Assembly: GCA_934183165.1 (NCBI GenBank)
Contig: CAKPRZ010000002.1
Coordinates: 1 to 64,000 of the forward strand
DNA from: an uncultured Bacilli bacterium
Lineage (GTDB): Bacteria > Bacillota_I > Bacilli_A > RF39 > UBA660
Direction: 5' to 3'
Length of the DNA stretch: 64,000 nucleotides
The translations under genes and the position numbers were made by a program. The number at the start of each line of letters is the position of its first letter. Position 1 is the first letter of the stretch. Below are positions 15,715 to 26,485 of this stretch, piece after piece. The notes below the pieces were generated by a model that saw only the letters and a program-made list of their open reading frames with translations, was not told where the DNA came from and ran no database searches.

Positions 15715-15738
15715 TAAAAAAAAGACTTTTTATAGTCT
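15715..15738 (-). terminator. Short hairpin with U-run between secG and rnr
   Basis: On the minus strand AGACT-ATAAAA-AGTCT is followed by eight T residues. The stem is only 5-6 bp, so it may only partly reduce read-through from secG into rnr. Confidence 0.55.
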
Positions 15739-15739
15739 A

Positions 15740-15955
15740 TTAAATAAATTCTGCTATTAAACTAATCAAAAAGAAAGTCATGCCAAGTGCAAGAGTAACT
15801 CTACTAATAACAAGTTCTAAGCCTCTTTCTTTTCTTTTACTAAATAAATCAGAATTTCCTCCCGAAATAATTTGAGAAGCACCTTCAGCTTTATTACTTT
15901 GTAATAATACAATTGCAATTAAAAGCAATGATATAACTATTAAAAATATTTTCAA
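15740..15955 (-). CDS. secG: Preprotein translocase subunit SecG
   Basis: SecG is the small accessory subunit of the SecYEG channel. The 71-aa protein has two hydrophobic helices (about 2-17 and 50-70) joined by a loop with LLQSNKAEGASQIISGG. This is the conserved SecG signature, including the LQ and the Gly/Ser-rich segment before an LFSKRKERG stretch. The start codon is TTG at 15955, preceded by GGAGGGATT at good spacing. The secG-rnr-smpB-ssrA order is typical of Firmicutes. Confidence 0.92.
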   Translation of the reverse strand: MKIFLIVISLLLIAIVLLQSNKAEGASQIISGGNSDLFSKRKERGLELVISRVTLALGMTFFLISLIAEFI

Positions 15956-16068
15956 GATAATCCCTCCATACTAGCTATTAATTTATCATATTTTTACCCA
16001 AAAATCAATAACTTTGACTGTTTTGAGGTATAATATTAATACTATTTGTTCAAAAATATATTTTTTTA

Positions 16069-16077
16069 TGTTATAAT
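16069..16077 (+). promoter_or_regulatory. Extended -10 promoter of the FemAB gene
   Basis: TG-T-TATAAT is a full extended -10 box. It lies about 20 nt before the AAAGGAGG ribosome site of the gene at 16107. Confidence 0.6.
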
Positions 16078-16106
16078 TTCTATATGTAAATAAAAGGAGG
16101 TCAAAT

Positions 16107-17369
16107 ATGAAGGTTGTAAATTTGAAATTAGATGCTTTCACTGAATTTGTTAAAAACAGTAAATTAGATAATTTTTATCAATCTGTAGAGTATGGAAATC
16201 TAATGTCAAAATTTGGATTCAGTGCTTCATATGTTGGTTTTATCCATGATGATTCAATTATTGGTGCTTCCTTAATACTAAATAGACCAATATTTATGGG
16301 ATTTAAATACGGATATGCTCCTCATGGATTAATTGTAGATTATAATAATATGGATATGCTTCCTGAAATGATTAAAAGACTTAAAAGCTTTTTATTCAAA
16401 AAAAGTTATTTGATAATCAAAATAGATCCTTTAATAATTAAAAGTGTAAGAGATGAAGAAGGAAATATATTAGAAAGTAATCCAAATATAGATAATATTA
16501 TGCTTAAACTAAAGAAAAATGGATTTAATCATTGTGGATTTAATAATTATATGGAAGCTGTCAAACCAAGATGGCATGCGATTTTAAATATTGCAAATAA
16601 AGATGCCCCAACGCTATTTTACGAACTAGAAAAAAATGTAAGAAACAAATTACGTAAAGCAGTAAAATATGGTATAGAAATATATAAAGATAATACTTTT
16701 GATATAGAAAAGATGTATGAATTCATCAGTAATAAGGGCAATTATTCCTTAAGATATTACAAAGAATTTAAAAATAGTTTTGGTAATAAGTTTGAATTAT
16801 ATTTTGCACGTATCAATACTGAAGTATATGTTGAAAATAGTAAACAATTATATGAAAAAGAAGCAGAAATAAACGACTATTTAAATAATTTAATTCAAAA
16901 TGAAGGATTAAAGGGGAAAGATATGCGAACCATTTTAAATAAAAAAATGGAATCAGACAGAATATTATCTTCCTATAAAAATCACTTGGTTATTGCAACA
17001 AAATTATTAAAAGAATATCCTAATAATTTAATTATTGGTGGTGCAATAATAATAAATCATAATAATAAACTATATTTACTTATCGAAGGTTATAATGACC
17101 AATATAACAATCTTGGTGCTGGTTATTTAATGAAATGGAAAATTATAGAAAAATATGCTAAAAGTGGTATTGAATATTTTGATTTAAACGCTATTTCTGG
17201 AGACTTTACTGATAATAATAAATATAAAGGTTTGAACGAAGCAAAATTAGGATATAATAGTAAAGCTATAGAATATATTGGAGAATTCAATCTAATTGTT
17301 AATAAACCAATGTATGCATTGTATAGAAATACCAAAGATAAATACAGTTTAAAAGAAGCAAAAAAATAA
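16107..17369 (+). CDS. FemA/FemB-type aminoacyltransferase (peptidoglycan cross-bridge)
   Basis: FemABX proteins move amino acids from aminoacyl-tRNA to the peptidoglycan precursor to form interpeptide bridges. This 420-aa protein has the two GNAT-like halves: FYQSVEYGNLMSKFGF and YAPHGLIVDY in the first, and GGAIIINHNNKLYLLIEGYND followed by YFDLNAISG in the second. A charged helical insert lies between them (about residues 240-290, predicted coiled coil). RNKLRKAVKYGIE marks the usual basic segment near residue 180. The added residue cannot be told from sequence. It is transcribed opposite to its neighbours. It implies a branched cell wall. Confidence 0.88.
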   Translation: MKVVNLKLDAFTEFVKNSKLDNFYQSVEYGNLMSKFGFSASYVGFIHDDSIIGASLILNRPIFMGFKYGYAPHGLIVDYNNMDMLPEMIKRLKSFLFKKSYLIIKIDPLIIKSVRDEEGNILESNPNIDNIMLKLKKNGFNHCGFNNYMEAVKPRWHAILNIANKDAPTLFYELEKNVRNKLRKAVKYGIEIYKDNTFDIEKMYEFISNKGNYSLRYYKEFKNSFGNKFELYFARINTEVYVENSKQLYEKEAEINDYLNNLIQNEGLKGKDMRTILNKKMESDRILSSYKNHLVIATKLLKEYPNNLIIGGAIIINHNNKLYLLIEGYNDQYNNLGAGYLMKWKIIEKYAKSGIEYFDLNAISGDFTDNNKYKGLNEAKLGYNSKAIEYIGEFNLIVNKPMYALYRNTKDKYSLKEAKK

Positions 17370-17396
17370 GAGTTCAATTTGAACTCTTATTTTATT
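17362..17396. terminator. Bidirectional terminator between the FemAB gene and tuf
   Basis: The 10-bp stem AAGAGTTCAA/TTGAACTCTT has an A-run on the left and TATTTTATTT on the right. It serves both convergent transcripts. Confidence 0.85.
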
Positions 17397-17403
17397 TGTA
17401 ATA

Positions 17404-18588
17404 TTATTCAATAATTTCTGAAACATTACCAGCACCAACTGTACGTCCACCTTCACGAATTGAGAACTTAGTTCCGTTTTCGATTGCAATTGGGTGAATT
17501 AAGTCAACTGTAATTTCAACATTATCTCCTGGCATTACCATATCTACTCCAGCAGGTAATTCAATAACACCTGTTACATCTGTAGTTCTGAAATAGAATT
17601 GTGGTCTGTAGTTTGCAAAGAATGGAGTATGACGTCCACCTTCTTCTTTAGATAAAACATAAACTTGTGCTTTAAATTTATGATGAGGTGTAACACTTCC
17701 TGGTTTAGCTAATACTTGACCTCTTTCAACTTCTTCACGAGAAATACCACGTAATAATACACCAGCATTATCTCCTGCTTCAGCGAAATCAAGTTGTTTT
17801 CTAAACATTTCAATTCCTGTAACTACTGTAGATTTTGTAGGTTTAATACCAACTATTTCAACTGTATCGTTAAGATTCAACTTACCACGTTCAACACGTC
17901 CAGTAACAACTGTTCCACGTCCAGTGATTGTAAATACATCTTCAATACTCATTAAGAATGGTTTGTCTGTATCACGTTCTGGAGTTGGAATCCATTCATC
18001 AACTGCATCCATTAATTTATAGATTTGTTCTTTTGCAGCTGGATCTCCTTCAAGTGCTTTTAAAGCTGAACCACGGATGATTGGAGTATTATCTCCATCG
18101 AATCCATATTCATTTAATAAATCACGAATTTCCATTTCTACTAAATCTAGTAATTCTTCGTCATCTACTTGGTCACATTTATTCATGAATACTACCATTC
18201 TAGGTACACCAACTTGGCGAGATAGTAAGATATGTTCACGAGTTTGTGCCATAGGTCCATCACTAGCAGCAATAACTAGGATTGCACCATCCATTTGAGC
18301 TGCACCAGTAATCATATTTTTTACATAGTCAGCATGTCCTGGACAGTCAACATGAGCATAATGACGTTTGTCAGTTTCATACTCAACGTGTGCTGTGTTA
18401 ATTGTAATACCACGTTCTCTTTCTTCTGGCGCTTTATCGATATTTGAATAATCAGTAAATTCAGCCATTCCTTTTTCTGCTAAACATTTAGTAATAGCAG
18501 CTGTTAAAGTAGTTTTACCATGGTCTACGTGTCCAATTGTACCAATATTTACATGTGGTTTTGAACGATCAAATTTTTGTTTTGCCAT
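17404..18588 (-). CDS. tuf: Elongation factor Tu
   Basis: EF-Tu delivers aminoacyl-tRNA to the ribosome as a GTPase. The 394-aa protein has normal length. G-domain motifs are [10 protein letters not shown] (P-loop), [14 protein letters not shown] and NKCD, and the three-domain architecture is complete to the conserved [11 protein letters not shown] end. AAAGGAGG precedes the start. It is the last gene of the str cluster (rpsL-rpsG-fusA-tuf) and has its own promoter at 18621-18649. Confidence 0.98.
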   Translation of the reverse strand: MAKQKFDRSKPHVNIGTIGHVDHGKTTLTAAITKCLAEKGMAEFTDYSNIDKAPEERERGITINTAHVEYETDKRHYAHVDCPGHADYVKNMITGAAQMDGAILVIAASDGPMAQTREHILLSRQVGVPRMVVFMNKCDQVDDEELLDLVEMEIRDLLNEYGFDGDNTPIIRGSALKALEGDPAAKEQIYKLMDAVDEWIPTPERDTDKPFLMSIEDVFTITGRGTVVTGRVERGKLNLNDTVEIVGIKPTKSTVVTGIEMFRKQLDFAEAGDNAGVLLRGISREEVERGQVLAKPGSVTPHHKFKAQVYVLSKEEGGRHTPFFANYRPQFYFRTTDVTGVIELPAGVDMVMPGDNVEITVDLIHPIAIENGTKFSIREGGRTVGAGNVSEIIE

Positions 18589-18620
18589 TTTTATTTCCTC
18601 CTTTTTTTAATTACTATTTT

Positions 18621-18649
18621 ATTTTAACTAATAATTGATAATTTATCAA
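18621..18649 (-). promoter_or_regulatory. Promoter in front of tuf
   Basis: On the minus strand TTGATA, a 17-nt spacer and TAAAAT lie about 30 nt before the tuf start codon. A GAAAGG/CCTTTC hairpin at about 18670-18691, just upstream, could limit read-through from fusA. Confidence 0.6.
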
Positions 18650-18728
18650 CTATTTTTTATATAATAATCAGAAAGGGACAAACCTTTCTGTTATTATTTG
18701 AATTTTTTGTAAATATTAACTATATTTA

Positions 18729-20798
18729 CTAATTTCCGCTTTTCTTTATGATTTCTTCAGCGATATTTTTTGGAACTTCTTCATAGTGATCAAATTGCAT
18801 AATGAATGCCCCACGTCCTTGGCTATTACTTCTTAATGAAGTAGCATATCCAAACATTTCAGCAAGTGGAACCATTGCACTAAGTTTAATTGCATTTCCA
18901 ACACTTTCTTGTCCTAATGGTCTACCACGTCTACTAGTTAAGTCTCCCATAACGTTACCAAAATATTCATCTGGTACTGTTACATCAACTTTCATTATTG
19001 GTTCTAGTAATACAGGTTTACATTTGTTCTTTGCTTCTTTTAATGCAAGAGAAGCAGCAATTTTGAATGCCATTTCACTTGAGTCTACATCATGATATGA
19101 ACCATCAAATAATGTAGCTTTAACATCTATCATTGGATATCCAGCAAGAACACCACCAGCTAATGCTTCTTGTAATCCTTTGTCTGTTACTGGTATATAT
19201 TCACGAGGAACAACACCACCTACGATAGCATCAACAAATTCATATCCCTTATCTGGATTTGGTTCAAATTTAATCCATACGTGACCATATTGTCCACGAC
19301 CACCTGATTGTTTAATATATTTTCCTTCACAATCAGCAGCTTGACGGATTGTTTCACGATAAGCTACTTGTGGTTTACCAATATTACATTCAACAGAGAA
19401 TTCTCTTCTCATTCTATCAACTAATACATCCAAGTGAAGTTCACCCATACCAGAAATAACTGTTTGACCAGTTTCATGATCAGTATGAACTCTAAATGTT
19501 GGATCTTCTTCAGCTAATTTTTGTAATGCTATACCCATTTTATCTTGGTCAGCTTTTGATTTAGGTTCAACAGCTAACTGAATAACTGGTTCTGGGAATT
19601 CCATAGATTCAAGAATAACTTGTTTCTTTTCATCACATAGTGTATCACCAGTAGAAGTATTCTTTAATCCTACTGCTGCAGCAATATCTCCAGTATATAC
19701 ATCAGAAATTTCTGTACGATGATTTGCATGCATAAGTAATATACGACCAATTCTTTCTTTTGCATCTTTAGTAGAATTCATTACATAAGATCCACTTGAT
19801 AAATGTCCTGAATATACTCTAAAGAAAGTTAAACGTCCAACAAATGGATCAGTCATAACTTTAAATGCTAAAGCACTGAATGGTTCATCATCAGAAGGAT
19901 GTCTTAATACTTCATCACCATTTTTATCAACACCTGGTATTGCCTCAACATCAAGTGGAGATGGTAAATAATCTATTACAGCATCAAGAAGTAATTTAAT
20001 ACCTTTATTTCCTAAAGCAGTACCACACATTACTGGGAAGAATTTTACTGCTAAAGTACCTGTTCTAATTGCTTTTTTAATTAGATCTACTGGTATTTCT
20101 TCTCCCTCTAAATATTTTTCCATTAATTCATCATCGAACTCAGCAACTGTTTCAATTAAATCTGCTCTTTTTTCTTCAGCTATTGCTTTTAAGTCCTCAG
20201 GAATTTCTATTTCTTTTGCATCTTCTTCAGGTTTACCATCATATTGGTATGCTTTCATAGTTACTAAATCAATAATTCCATTGAATTCACTTTCAGCTCC
20301 AATAGGCCATTCAATAGGTTTTGCATTAACTCCTAATCTAGAATCAATTGTTCCTAAACTGTATACAAAGTTTGCTCCCATTTTATCCATTTTGTTTGCA
20401 AAAATAATTCTTGGAACTTTAAATTCAGTAGCTTGACGCCATACTGTTTCAGTTTGTGGTTCAACACCTGCTTGAGCATCAATAAGTGCAACTGCACCAT
20501 CAAGTACTCTTAAACTACGACTAACTTCAACTGTAAAGTCTACGTGTCCTGGAGTATCAATTATATTGAAACGATACTTTTTCCAGTAAGCTGTTGTAGC
20601 TGCGGAAGTAATAGTAATTCCACGTTCTTGTTCTTGTTCCATCCAGTCCATTTGTGATGCACCATCATGTGTTTCACCAATTTTATGGATTTTCTTAGTA
20701 TGAAATAATACACGTTCAGTACAAGTAGTTTTACCTGCATCGATGTGTGCCATTATTCCTATGTTTCTTGTCATTAATAAAGACGTTTCACGTGCCAT
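18729..20798 (-). CDS. fusA: Elongation factor G
   Basis: EF-G is the GTPase that drives tRNA-mRNA translocation. The 689-aa protein shows [28 protein letters not shown] and NKMDK in the G domain. It also has the domain IV segment [16 protein letters not shown] and the [26 protein letters not shown] region. Length is normal for bacterial EF-G1. It follows rpsG by 14 nt and is part of the str operon. Confidence 0.98.
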   Translation of the reverse strand: MARETSLLMTRNIGIMAHIDAGKTTCTERVLFHTKKIHKIGETHDGASQMDWMEQEQERGITITSAATTAYWKKYRFNIIDTPGHVDFTVEVSRSLRVLDGAVALIDAQAGVEPQTETVWRQATEFKVPRIIFANKMDKMGANFVYSLGTIDSRLGVNAKPIEWPIGAESEFNGIIDLVTMKAYQYDGKPEEDAKEIEIPEDLKAIAEEKRADLIETVAEFDDELMEKYLEGEEIPVDLIKKAIRTGTLAVKFFPVMCGTALGNKGIKLLLDAVIDYLPSPLDVEAIPGVDKNGDEVLRHPSDDEPFSALAFKVMTDPFVGRLTFFRVYSGHLSSGSYVMNSTKDAKERIGRILLMHANHRTEISDVYTGDIAAAVGLKNTSTGDTLCDEKKQVILESMEFPEPVIQLAVEPKSKADQDKMGIALQKLAEEDPTFRVHTDHETGQTVISGMGELHLDVLVDRMRREFSVECNIGKPQVAYRETIRQAADCEGKYIKQSGGRGQYGHVWIKFEPNPDKGYEFVDAIVGGVVPREYIPVTDKGLQEALAGGVLAGYPMIDVKATLFDGSYHDVDSSEMAFKIAASLALKEAKNKCKPVLLEPIMKVDVTVPDEYFGNVMGDLTSRRGRPLGQESVGNAIKLSAMVPLAEMFGYATSLRSNSQGRGAFIMQFDHYEEVPKNIAEEIIKKSGN

Positions 20799-20812
20799 AC
20801 TTTACCCCTTTC

Positions 20813-21280
20813 CTACCAACGATAATGTGCAAATGCTTTGTTAGCCTCTGCCATTCTGTGAGTATCTTCACGTTTTTTAACTGCTGCACCTGTTCCATTT
20901 GATGCATCTATTAATTCACTAGCTAGATTTTCGGCCATACCTTTTCCGCCTCTTTCTCTAGCATACTTTGTTAACCAACGGATTGCCAATGCTTGACTTC
21001 TTGCTGGAGTAACTTCAATAGGTACTTGGTAATTAGAACCACCAACTCTTCTTGATTTAACTTCTAAAGATGGTTTAATATTTTCCATTGCTTTTTCAAA
21101 AATAGTCATTGGATCTTCATTTGTTCTTTCTTTAATTATATCAAATGCTTTATAAAGAATAGATTGAGCTGTTCCTTTTTTACCATCTAACATAATACTG
21201 TTAATTAACTTAGTAACTACTTTTGAATTATATATAGGATCTGGTAGAACATCTCTTTTAACTGCACATCTTTTACGCAT
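20813..21280 (-). CDS. rpsG: 30S ribosomal protein S7
   Basis: S7 is the primary assembly protein of the 30S head. The 155-aa protein has the expected [21 protein letters not shown]-terminus, the [12 protein letters not shown] strand and the [15 protein letters not shown]-terminus. GGAGGAAAC precedes the start. It lies 31 nt after rpsL and 14 nt before fusA. Confidence 0.98.
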   Translation of the reverse strand: MRKRCAVKRDVLPDPIYNSKVVTKLINSIMLDGKKGTAQSILYKAFDIIKERTNEDPMTIFEKAMENIKPSLEVKSRRVGGSNYQVPIEVTPARSQALAIRWLTKYARERGGKGMAENLASELIDASNGTGAAVKKREDTHRMAEANKAFAHYRW

Positions 21281-21311
21281 TATAGTTTCCTCCTTTCAAT
21301 TTTTATATCTC

Positions 21312-21725
21312 TTACTTTTTAGGTTTTTTAGCACCATATTTACTACGGCCTTGTTTTCTATCCTTAACACCAGCTGTATCTAATGTACCACGGATAATAT
21401 GATAACGAACACCGATTAAGTCTTTTACACGTCCACCACGTATTAATACAACACTATGTTCTTGTAAGTTATGACCAATTCCTGGAATATAACAAGTTAC
21501 TTCCATACCATTACTTAAACGAACACGTGCATATTTACGAAGTGCTGAGTTTGGTTTCTTAGGTGTCATTGTACCAACACGAGTACATACTCCACGTTTT
21601 TGTGGTGATTTCTTATCAGTTTGTTTCTTTTGGATACTATTTAATCCAATACCTAACACAGGTGATTTACTTTTTCTTTTTTTATCACTTCTGTTTTTCT
21701 TAACCAATTGGTTTATTGTAGGCAT
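21312..21725 (-). CDS. rpsL: 30S ribosomal protein S12
   Basis: S12 lies at the decoding centre and controls accuracy. The 137-aa protein aligns without gaps to Bacillus S12, including [17 protein letters not shown] and [11 protein letters not shown]. One residue stands out. The near-universal GGRVKDLPGVRYH loop reads [13 protein letters not shown], so Pro is replaced by Ile at residue 104 (Bacillus numbering; E. coli P91). Lys56 in the other streptomycin loop is retained. The codon ATC is unambiguous in the sequence. It is the first gene of the str operon. Confidence 0.98.
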   Translation of the reverse strand: MPTINQLVKKNRSDKKRKSKSPVLGIGLNSIQKKQTDKKSPQKRGVCTRVGTMTPKKPNSALRKYARVRLSNGMEVTCYIPGIGHNLQEHSVVLIRGGRVKDLIGVRYHIIRGTLDTAGVKDRKQGRSKYGAKKPKK

Positions 21726-21823
21726 AAATTCAATCTCCTTTCTTTACACATCTCCAGGTGTATCATTTTTTCTATTAAATTATAAGCCTTGCCTAAACAA
21801 AGCCTAATTCAATCAGCGTATTT

Positions 21824-21852
21824 AATATATCACTATACTATTTATATGTCAA
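21824..21852 (-). promoter_or_regulatory. Promoter of the str operon (rpsL-rpsG-fusA)
   Basis: On the minus strand TTGACA, a 17-nt spacer and TATATT precede a leader of about 90 nt. The leader contains two overlapping AGGCTT-type palindromic stretches and a short ACAC/GTGT hairpin just before the ribosome site. Confidence 0.75.
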
Positions 21853-21908
21853 TACATAAAATTTGAAAATATTTTTGTTTTAATATATAATTTCCTTAGG
21901 AGGAATTT

Positions 21909-22358
21909 ATGAAAAATAATAAGGATAAACAAAAAAAAGAAAATTTGGAAAAAGGAAAAGAAAAAGTTAAAAGTTTCTTCTCTGAATTTAAGAAATTCAT
22001 CCAAAGAGGAAATGTCATTGATTTAGCTGTTGGTGTTGTAATTGGTAGTGCCTTTGGTAAAATTGTTACATCTGTTGTTAATGATATATTGATGCCAATA
22101 ATCGGATTATTAATAGGTGGAATTGATTTTAAAAACCTGTCAATCAAAATTAAAGATGCAACGATCACATATGGGGCTTTTATCCAAAATGTTGTTGACT
22201 TCTTAATAGTAGCGTTCTTTATCTTTATTTTTGTTAGAGCTATCAATAATATATTTAAAAAGAAAGAAGAAGAAGAAACTAAAGAAGAGCCAAAGAAATC
22301 TGATGAAGTTCTACTACTTGAAGAAATTCGAGATTTGTTAAAAAATAAGAAAGCATAA
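21909..22358 (+). CDS. mscL: Large-conductance mechanosensitive channel
   Basis: MscL is a pentameric membrane channel that opens under osmotic downshock. The 149-aa protein has the family core from [27 protein letters not shown] (first helix) through [19 protein letters not shown] (second helix), and ends in a charged helix [12 protein letters not shown]. There is an unusual Lys/Glu-rich extension of about 30 residues before the conserved start. The TAGGAGGAA site supports the upstream ATG. It is inserted between the rpoBC and str operons on the opposite strand. Confidence 0.95.
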   Translation: MKNNKDKQKKENLEKGKEKVKSFFSEFKKFIQRGNVIDLAVGVVIGSAFGKIVTSVVNDILMPIIGLLIGGIDFKNLSIKIKDATITYGAFIQNVVDFLIVAFFIFIFVRAINNIFKKKEEEETKEEPKKSDEVLLLEEIRDLLKNKKA

Positions 22359-22386
22359 TTTTAATATATGCTTTCTTATTTTTATT
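22342..22386. terminator. Bidirectional terminator after mscL
   Basis: The stem AATAAGAAAGCATA/TATGCTTTCTTATT (13-14 bp) overlaps the mscL stop codon and ends in TTTTATT. It also faces the convergent 135-aa gene. Confidence 0.85.
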
Positions 22387-22789
22387 TGTCTAAATCATTA
22401 ATATATCCATTTGTTTTATATGTTCCACATTTTAAGTAAGGATTATAAATATAACTGCCATTTTGTTTTCCAAATTCAACATATCCACTACAATTTTTTG
22501 TGATTTTTTCTTCTATATTTAATTTACTAATATTTATATAGAACGTATCACCTTCATTAATATAAGGATAATTTTGTTCTTGATATTTTACAGCTGATTC
22601 TTTTACTACCACTTCATACTGTTTATATTCCTTTAAATGTGGATTTTCTATTGGCTCTTCTTTATATGAATGTGAACCCATTCCATTTTTGTTTGCTACA
22701 TAAGTAATTAATATTATTGCTATAAAAAAAACTCCAATAAAAGTTAGAAACATACCTAATCCCCAACCTTTATTATCTAATTTTTTCAT
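22382..22789 (-). CDS. Single-pass membrane protein, pilin-like N-terminus (135 aa)
   Basis: I do not recognise a named family. The N-terminus MKKLDNKGWGLGMFLTFIGVFFIAIILITYV is a short charged start with a KGW-type motif followed by a long hydrophobic helix. This resembles class III/IV pilin-like leaders but lacks the Glu5. The extracytoplasmic part contains CSGYVEF and NPYLKCGTYKTNGY with two Cys that could form a disulfide. The ATG at 22789 is chosen because GGTGAT lies at the spacing used by other genes here. It sits alone between mscL and rpoC. Confidence 0.55.
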   Translation of the reverse strand: MKKLDNKGWGLGMFLTFIGVFFIAIILITYVANKNGMGSHSYKEEPIENPHLKEYKQYEVVVKESAVKYQEQNYPYINEGDTFYINISKLNIEEKITKNCSGYVEFGKQNGSYIYNPYLKCGTYKTNGYINDLDK

Positions 22790-22852
22790 CTCCATCACCA
22801 CTTATATCATACAATAAATAAAACATTAAATCAACGAAAAAAAGAGAATGAA

Positions 22853-25800
22853 TTATTCCATTAATTCATTCTCTAATTTTTCTAAAGGTTCTTCCCCTTT
22901 GATATCTGACGCTAAGTTATAATCAATATTTTGATATTCTTTAACACCAGTACCTGCTGGGATTAATTTACCAATAATTACATTTTCTTTTAATCCTTGT
23001 AATGTATCAACTTTTCCTCTTATTGCTGCATCTGTTAATATTCTTGTTGTTTCTTGGAATGAAGCTGCAGATAAGAATGAGTCTGTTTCAAGAGAAGCTT
23101 TAGTAATACCAAGTAATATTGGTCTACCGGTTGCAGGACGTTTTCCTTTGATAATTATTTCTTTATTACCATCAGTAAATTCTCTAAAGTTAACTAGACT
23201 GCCTGGCAAGAATAATGTATCTCCTGCATCTACTATTCTGATTTTTGAAATCATTCTTCTAGCAATAATTTCAACGTGTTTATCTGAAATATCAACACCT
23301 TGTCCACGATATACGCCTTGAACTTCTTTCAATATGTATTCTTGTGTAGTAAGTGGATCTGTAACAGATAATAATTCTTTTGGACTAATTGCACCTTCAG
23401 TTAATTTATCACCTGCTGATACAACGTCATTCAAAGCAACACGTAATTTAGCAAGATAATTTGTAACATGTTCTTTTGTTTCTAGGTCATTAGAAACACT
23501 AATTCTATATTTGCCATGATCTTCTTCAATTTTTGTAACTTTACCATTTATCTCAGAAATAGTTGCTTTTCCTTTTGGAATTCTAGCTTCAAATAATTCT
23601 TGAATACGTGGAAGACCCTGTGTAATATCTTCTCCACCAGCAACTCCTCCTGTATGGAATGTTCTCATTGTTAGCTGAGTACCAGGTTCACCAATTGATT
23701 GAGCAGCCATAATACCAACAGCTTCACCAATTTCAACAATATTTCCTGTTGCTAAGTTACGTCCATAACATTTTTGACATACACCATTTACTGTATTACA
23801 TGTTAATGTCGTTCTTATTTCAACCTCAGTTATTCCAGCAGCTATTATTTTATCAGCTAAATTTTCTGTAATATATTCCAATTTGTCAGCAATAACTTCT
23901 TTTGTTTCAGGATGAACGATCTTTTTGTTTGTATATCTACCAACAATACGATCATATAATTTTTCAATTACTTCACCTGTTTTGTCATTAACAAATGCTT
24001 TTACAGCAACACCATTTTCAGTACCACAGTCTTCTTCTCTTACTATAATATCTTGACTTACATCAACTAAACGTCTTGTTAGGTAACCAGAGTCGGCAGT
24101 TTTTAATGCAGTATCAGCACTTCCCTTACGGGCACTATGTGTTGATAAGAAGAATTCGGCAACAGATAATCCCTCTTTAAATGAAGATAATACTGGGATT
24201 TCAATTGTATCACCATTTGGTTTTGACATAAGTCCACGCATACCAGCAATTTGTGTAAAGTTCGAAATAGAACCACGTGCTTTAGAGTGCATCATCATGA
24301 ATATTGGGTTATCAATATCTTCATTAGCTTTAATTTCAAGTTCTTTTTGTACTTTATCTTTACATCCGTGCCAAGTTTCAATAACTTTTTCTAATCTTTC
24401 TTCATCAGTTATTAAACCACGTTGATATTGTTTATTAATTTTATCTACCATCTTTTTAGATTCAGCAATTATTTCCTGTTTATTATCACTAGTAACAACA
24501 TCGCTTATTGATACTGTTATACCAGCAATTGTTGAGTATTTAAATCCTAAATCTTTCATTTTATCAAGCATGATAGATGTTTCAGTAGTTTTATACCTCT
24601 TAAAGATTTGTGCAATTATATTCTCCAAAGTTCCTTTTGGGAATGGTTTAACAAGTGGCATTTCTTTAATTCTCTCAGGTATATTTTCACCTTTTTCAAT
24701 AAAATATTTATTTGGTGTAATATTTTGAATATTATCCAATGTTGGTTCATTTATGTAAGCAAATGAATCAGGTAATATTTCATTGAATTTTAACTTTCCT
24801 ACTGTTGTAACCAAATATTTTCCTTTTTGTGTTTCAGTAAATAATTTATATTTAAATGAATCAACAGGAATAGCAATTCTTGTATGAAGAGTCAATTCTC
24901 TTCTTTCATATGCCATTAAAGCTTCATTAGAATCTTTAAATACTCTTCCTTCACCTTCTAAACCGGATTTCTCCATTGTTAGATAATAGTTACCAATAAC
25001 CATATCTTGTGATGGAGTAACAATTGGATCACCACTTTTTGGTGATAAGATGTTATTTGCTCCAAGCATTAACAATCTTGCTTCTGCTTGTGCTTCTTCT
25101 GATAAAGGTACATGAACAGCCATCTGGTCACCATCGAAATCGGCATTAAATGCTGGACATACTAATGGGTGAAGTCTAATAGCTTTACCACCAATTAATA
25201 CTGGTTCAAATGCTTGAATACCAAGCCTATGTAATGTAGGAGCACGGTTTAACATAACTGGATGTTCTTTAATAACATCTTCTACTACATCCCATACTTG
25301 TGGATCTCTATTTTCTATTAATCTTTTAGCAGCTTTTATATTATGCGCTATATCACGAGATACTAATCCATTAATTACATGTGGTTTAAATAATTCTAGA
25401 GCCATCTCCTTAGGTATACCACATTGATACATCTTTAATGATGGTCCAACAACGATAACGCTACGTCCAGAATAGTCAACACGTTTACCTAATAAGTTTT
25501 GACGGAAACGACCTTGTTTACCTTTTAACATACTAGAAAGTGATTTAAGAGGACGATTTCCCGCACCTGTTACACTTCTTCCACGTCTTCCATTGTCAAA
25601 TAAGGCGTCAACTGCTTCTTGTAACATACGTTTTTCGTTTTGAATTATTATACCCGGAGCATTTAAATCTATTAATTTCTTTAAACGGTTATTACGATTA
25701 ATTACTCTTCTGTATAAATCATTTAAATCAGAAGTAGCAAATCTACCACCATCTAATTGAATCATTGGACGAAGTTCAGGTGGTATTACTGGAATACAAT

Positions 25801-26485
25801 CTAAAATCATCCATTCAGGTCTATTACCTGATTTATAGAATGCATCAAGAACATCAATACGTTTAACTAATCTAGTTCTTTTTTGTCCTTGTGCTGTTTC
25901 TAGTTCTTTACTGATTTCATCTATTTCTTTCTTTAAATCAACTTTTTTCAATAATTCCTTAATGGCCTCAGCACCCATTCCTACTTTGAATCCATCACCG
26001 TATTTTTCATAATATTGACGATATTCTCTTTCAGATAATGTTTGCTTATTTTCAAGTGGAGCTATACCTTTGTCAATTACTACGTAACTAACAAAATATA
26101 ATACTTCTTCTAGATCTCTAGGACTCATATCTAGAACCAATCCCATACGAGATGGAACACCTTTAAAGAACCAAATATGTGAAACTGGTGAAGCTAACTC
26201 AATATGTCCCATTCTTTCACGTCTTACTTTACTACGAGTTACTTCTACACCACATCTATCACAAACTATATTTTTATAACGTACTCTCTTATATTTACCA
26301 CAAGCACATTCAAAATCTTTTGTTGGTCCAAATATTTTTTCACAAAACAAACCATCACGTTCAGGACGAAGGGTCCTATAGTTAATTGTTTCTGGTTTTT
26401 TTACTTCACCATAAGACCATTCCCTTATTTTATCTGGAGAGGCAATTCCTATTTTTAAAGCTTCAAACTTATTAACTTCTATCAC
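22853..26485 (-). CDS. rpoC: RNA polymerase beta' subunit
   Basis: Beta' carries the catalytic Mg site of RNA polymerase. The 1210-aa protein shows the N-terminal zinc site ([17 protein letters not shown]), the rudder and [12 protein letters not shown] catalytic motif, the trigger loop region [11 protein letters not shown], and the second zinc site ([14 protein letters not shown]). It starts with GTG inside the rpoB stop (TAGTG), so the two genes overlap by 1 nt and are translationally coupled. The length is typical for Firmicutes. No terminator hairpin stands out immediately after it. Confidence 0.98.
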   Translation of the reverse strand: MIEVNKFEALKIGIASPDKIREWSYGEVKKPETINYRTLRPERDGLFCEKIFGPTKDFECACGKYKRVRYKNIVCDRCGVEVTRSKVRRERMGHIELASPVSHIWFFKGVPSRMGLVLDMSPRDLEEVLYFVSYVVIDKGIAPLENKQTLSEREYRQYYEKYGDGFKVGMGAEAIKELLKKVDLKKEIDEISKELETAQGQKRTRLVKRIDVLDAFYKSGNRPEWMILDCIPVIPPELRPMIQLDGGRFATSDLNDLYRRVINRNNRLKKLIDLNAPGIIIQNEKRMLQEAVDALFDNGRRGRSVTGAGNRPLKSLSSMLKGKQGRFRQNLLGKRVDYSGRSVIVVGPSLKMYQCGIPKEMALELFKPHVINGLVSRDIAHNIKAAKRLIENRDPQVWDVVEDVIKEHPVMLNRAPTLHRLGIQAFEPVLIGGKAIRLHPLVCPAFNADFDGDQMAVHVPLSEEAQAEARLLMLGANNILSPKSGDPIVTPSQDMVIGNYYLTMEKSGLEGEGRVFKDSNEALMAYERRELTLHTRIAIPVDSFKYKLFTETQKGKYLVTTVGKLKFNEILPDSFAYINEPTLDNIQNITPNKYFIEKGENIPERIKEMPLVKPFPKGTLENIIAQIFKRYKTTETSIMLDKMKDLGFKYSTIAGITVSISDVVTSDNKQEIIAESKKMVDKINKQYQRGLITDEERLEKVIETWHGCKDKVQKELEIKANEDIDNPIFMMMHSKARGSISNFTQIAGMRGLMSKPNGDTIEIPVLSSFKEGLSVAEFFLSTHSARKGSADTALKTADSGYLTRRLVDVSQDIIVREEDCGTENGVAVKAFVNDKTGEVIEKLYDRIVGRYTNKKIVHPETKEVIADKLEYITENLADKIIAAGITEVEIRTTLTCNTVNGVCQKCYGRNLATGNIVEIGEAVGIMAAQSIGEPGTQLTMRTFHTGGVAGGEDITQGLPRIQELFEARIPKGKATISEINGKVTKIEEDHGKYRISVSNDLETKEHVTNYLAKLRVALNDVVSAGDKLTEGAISPKELLSVTDPLTTQEYILKEVQGVYRGQGVDISDKHVEIIARRMISKIRIVDAGDTLFLPGSLVNFREFTDGNKEIIIKGKRPATGRPILLGITKASLETDSFLSAASFQETTRILTDAAIRGKVDTLQGLKENVIIGKLIPAGTGVKEYQNIDYNLASDIKGEEPLEKLENELME

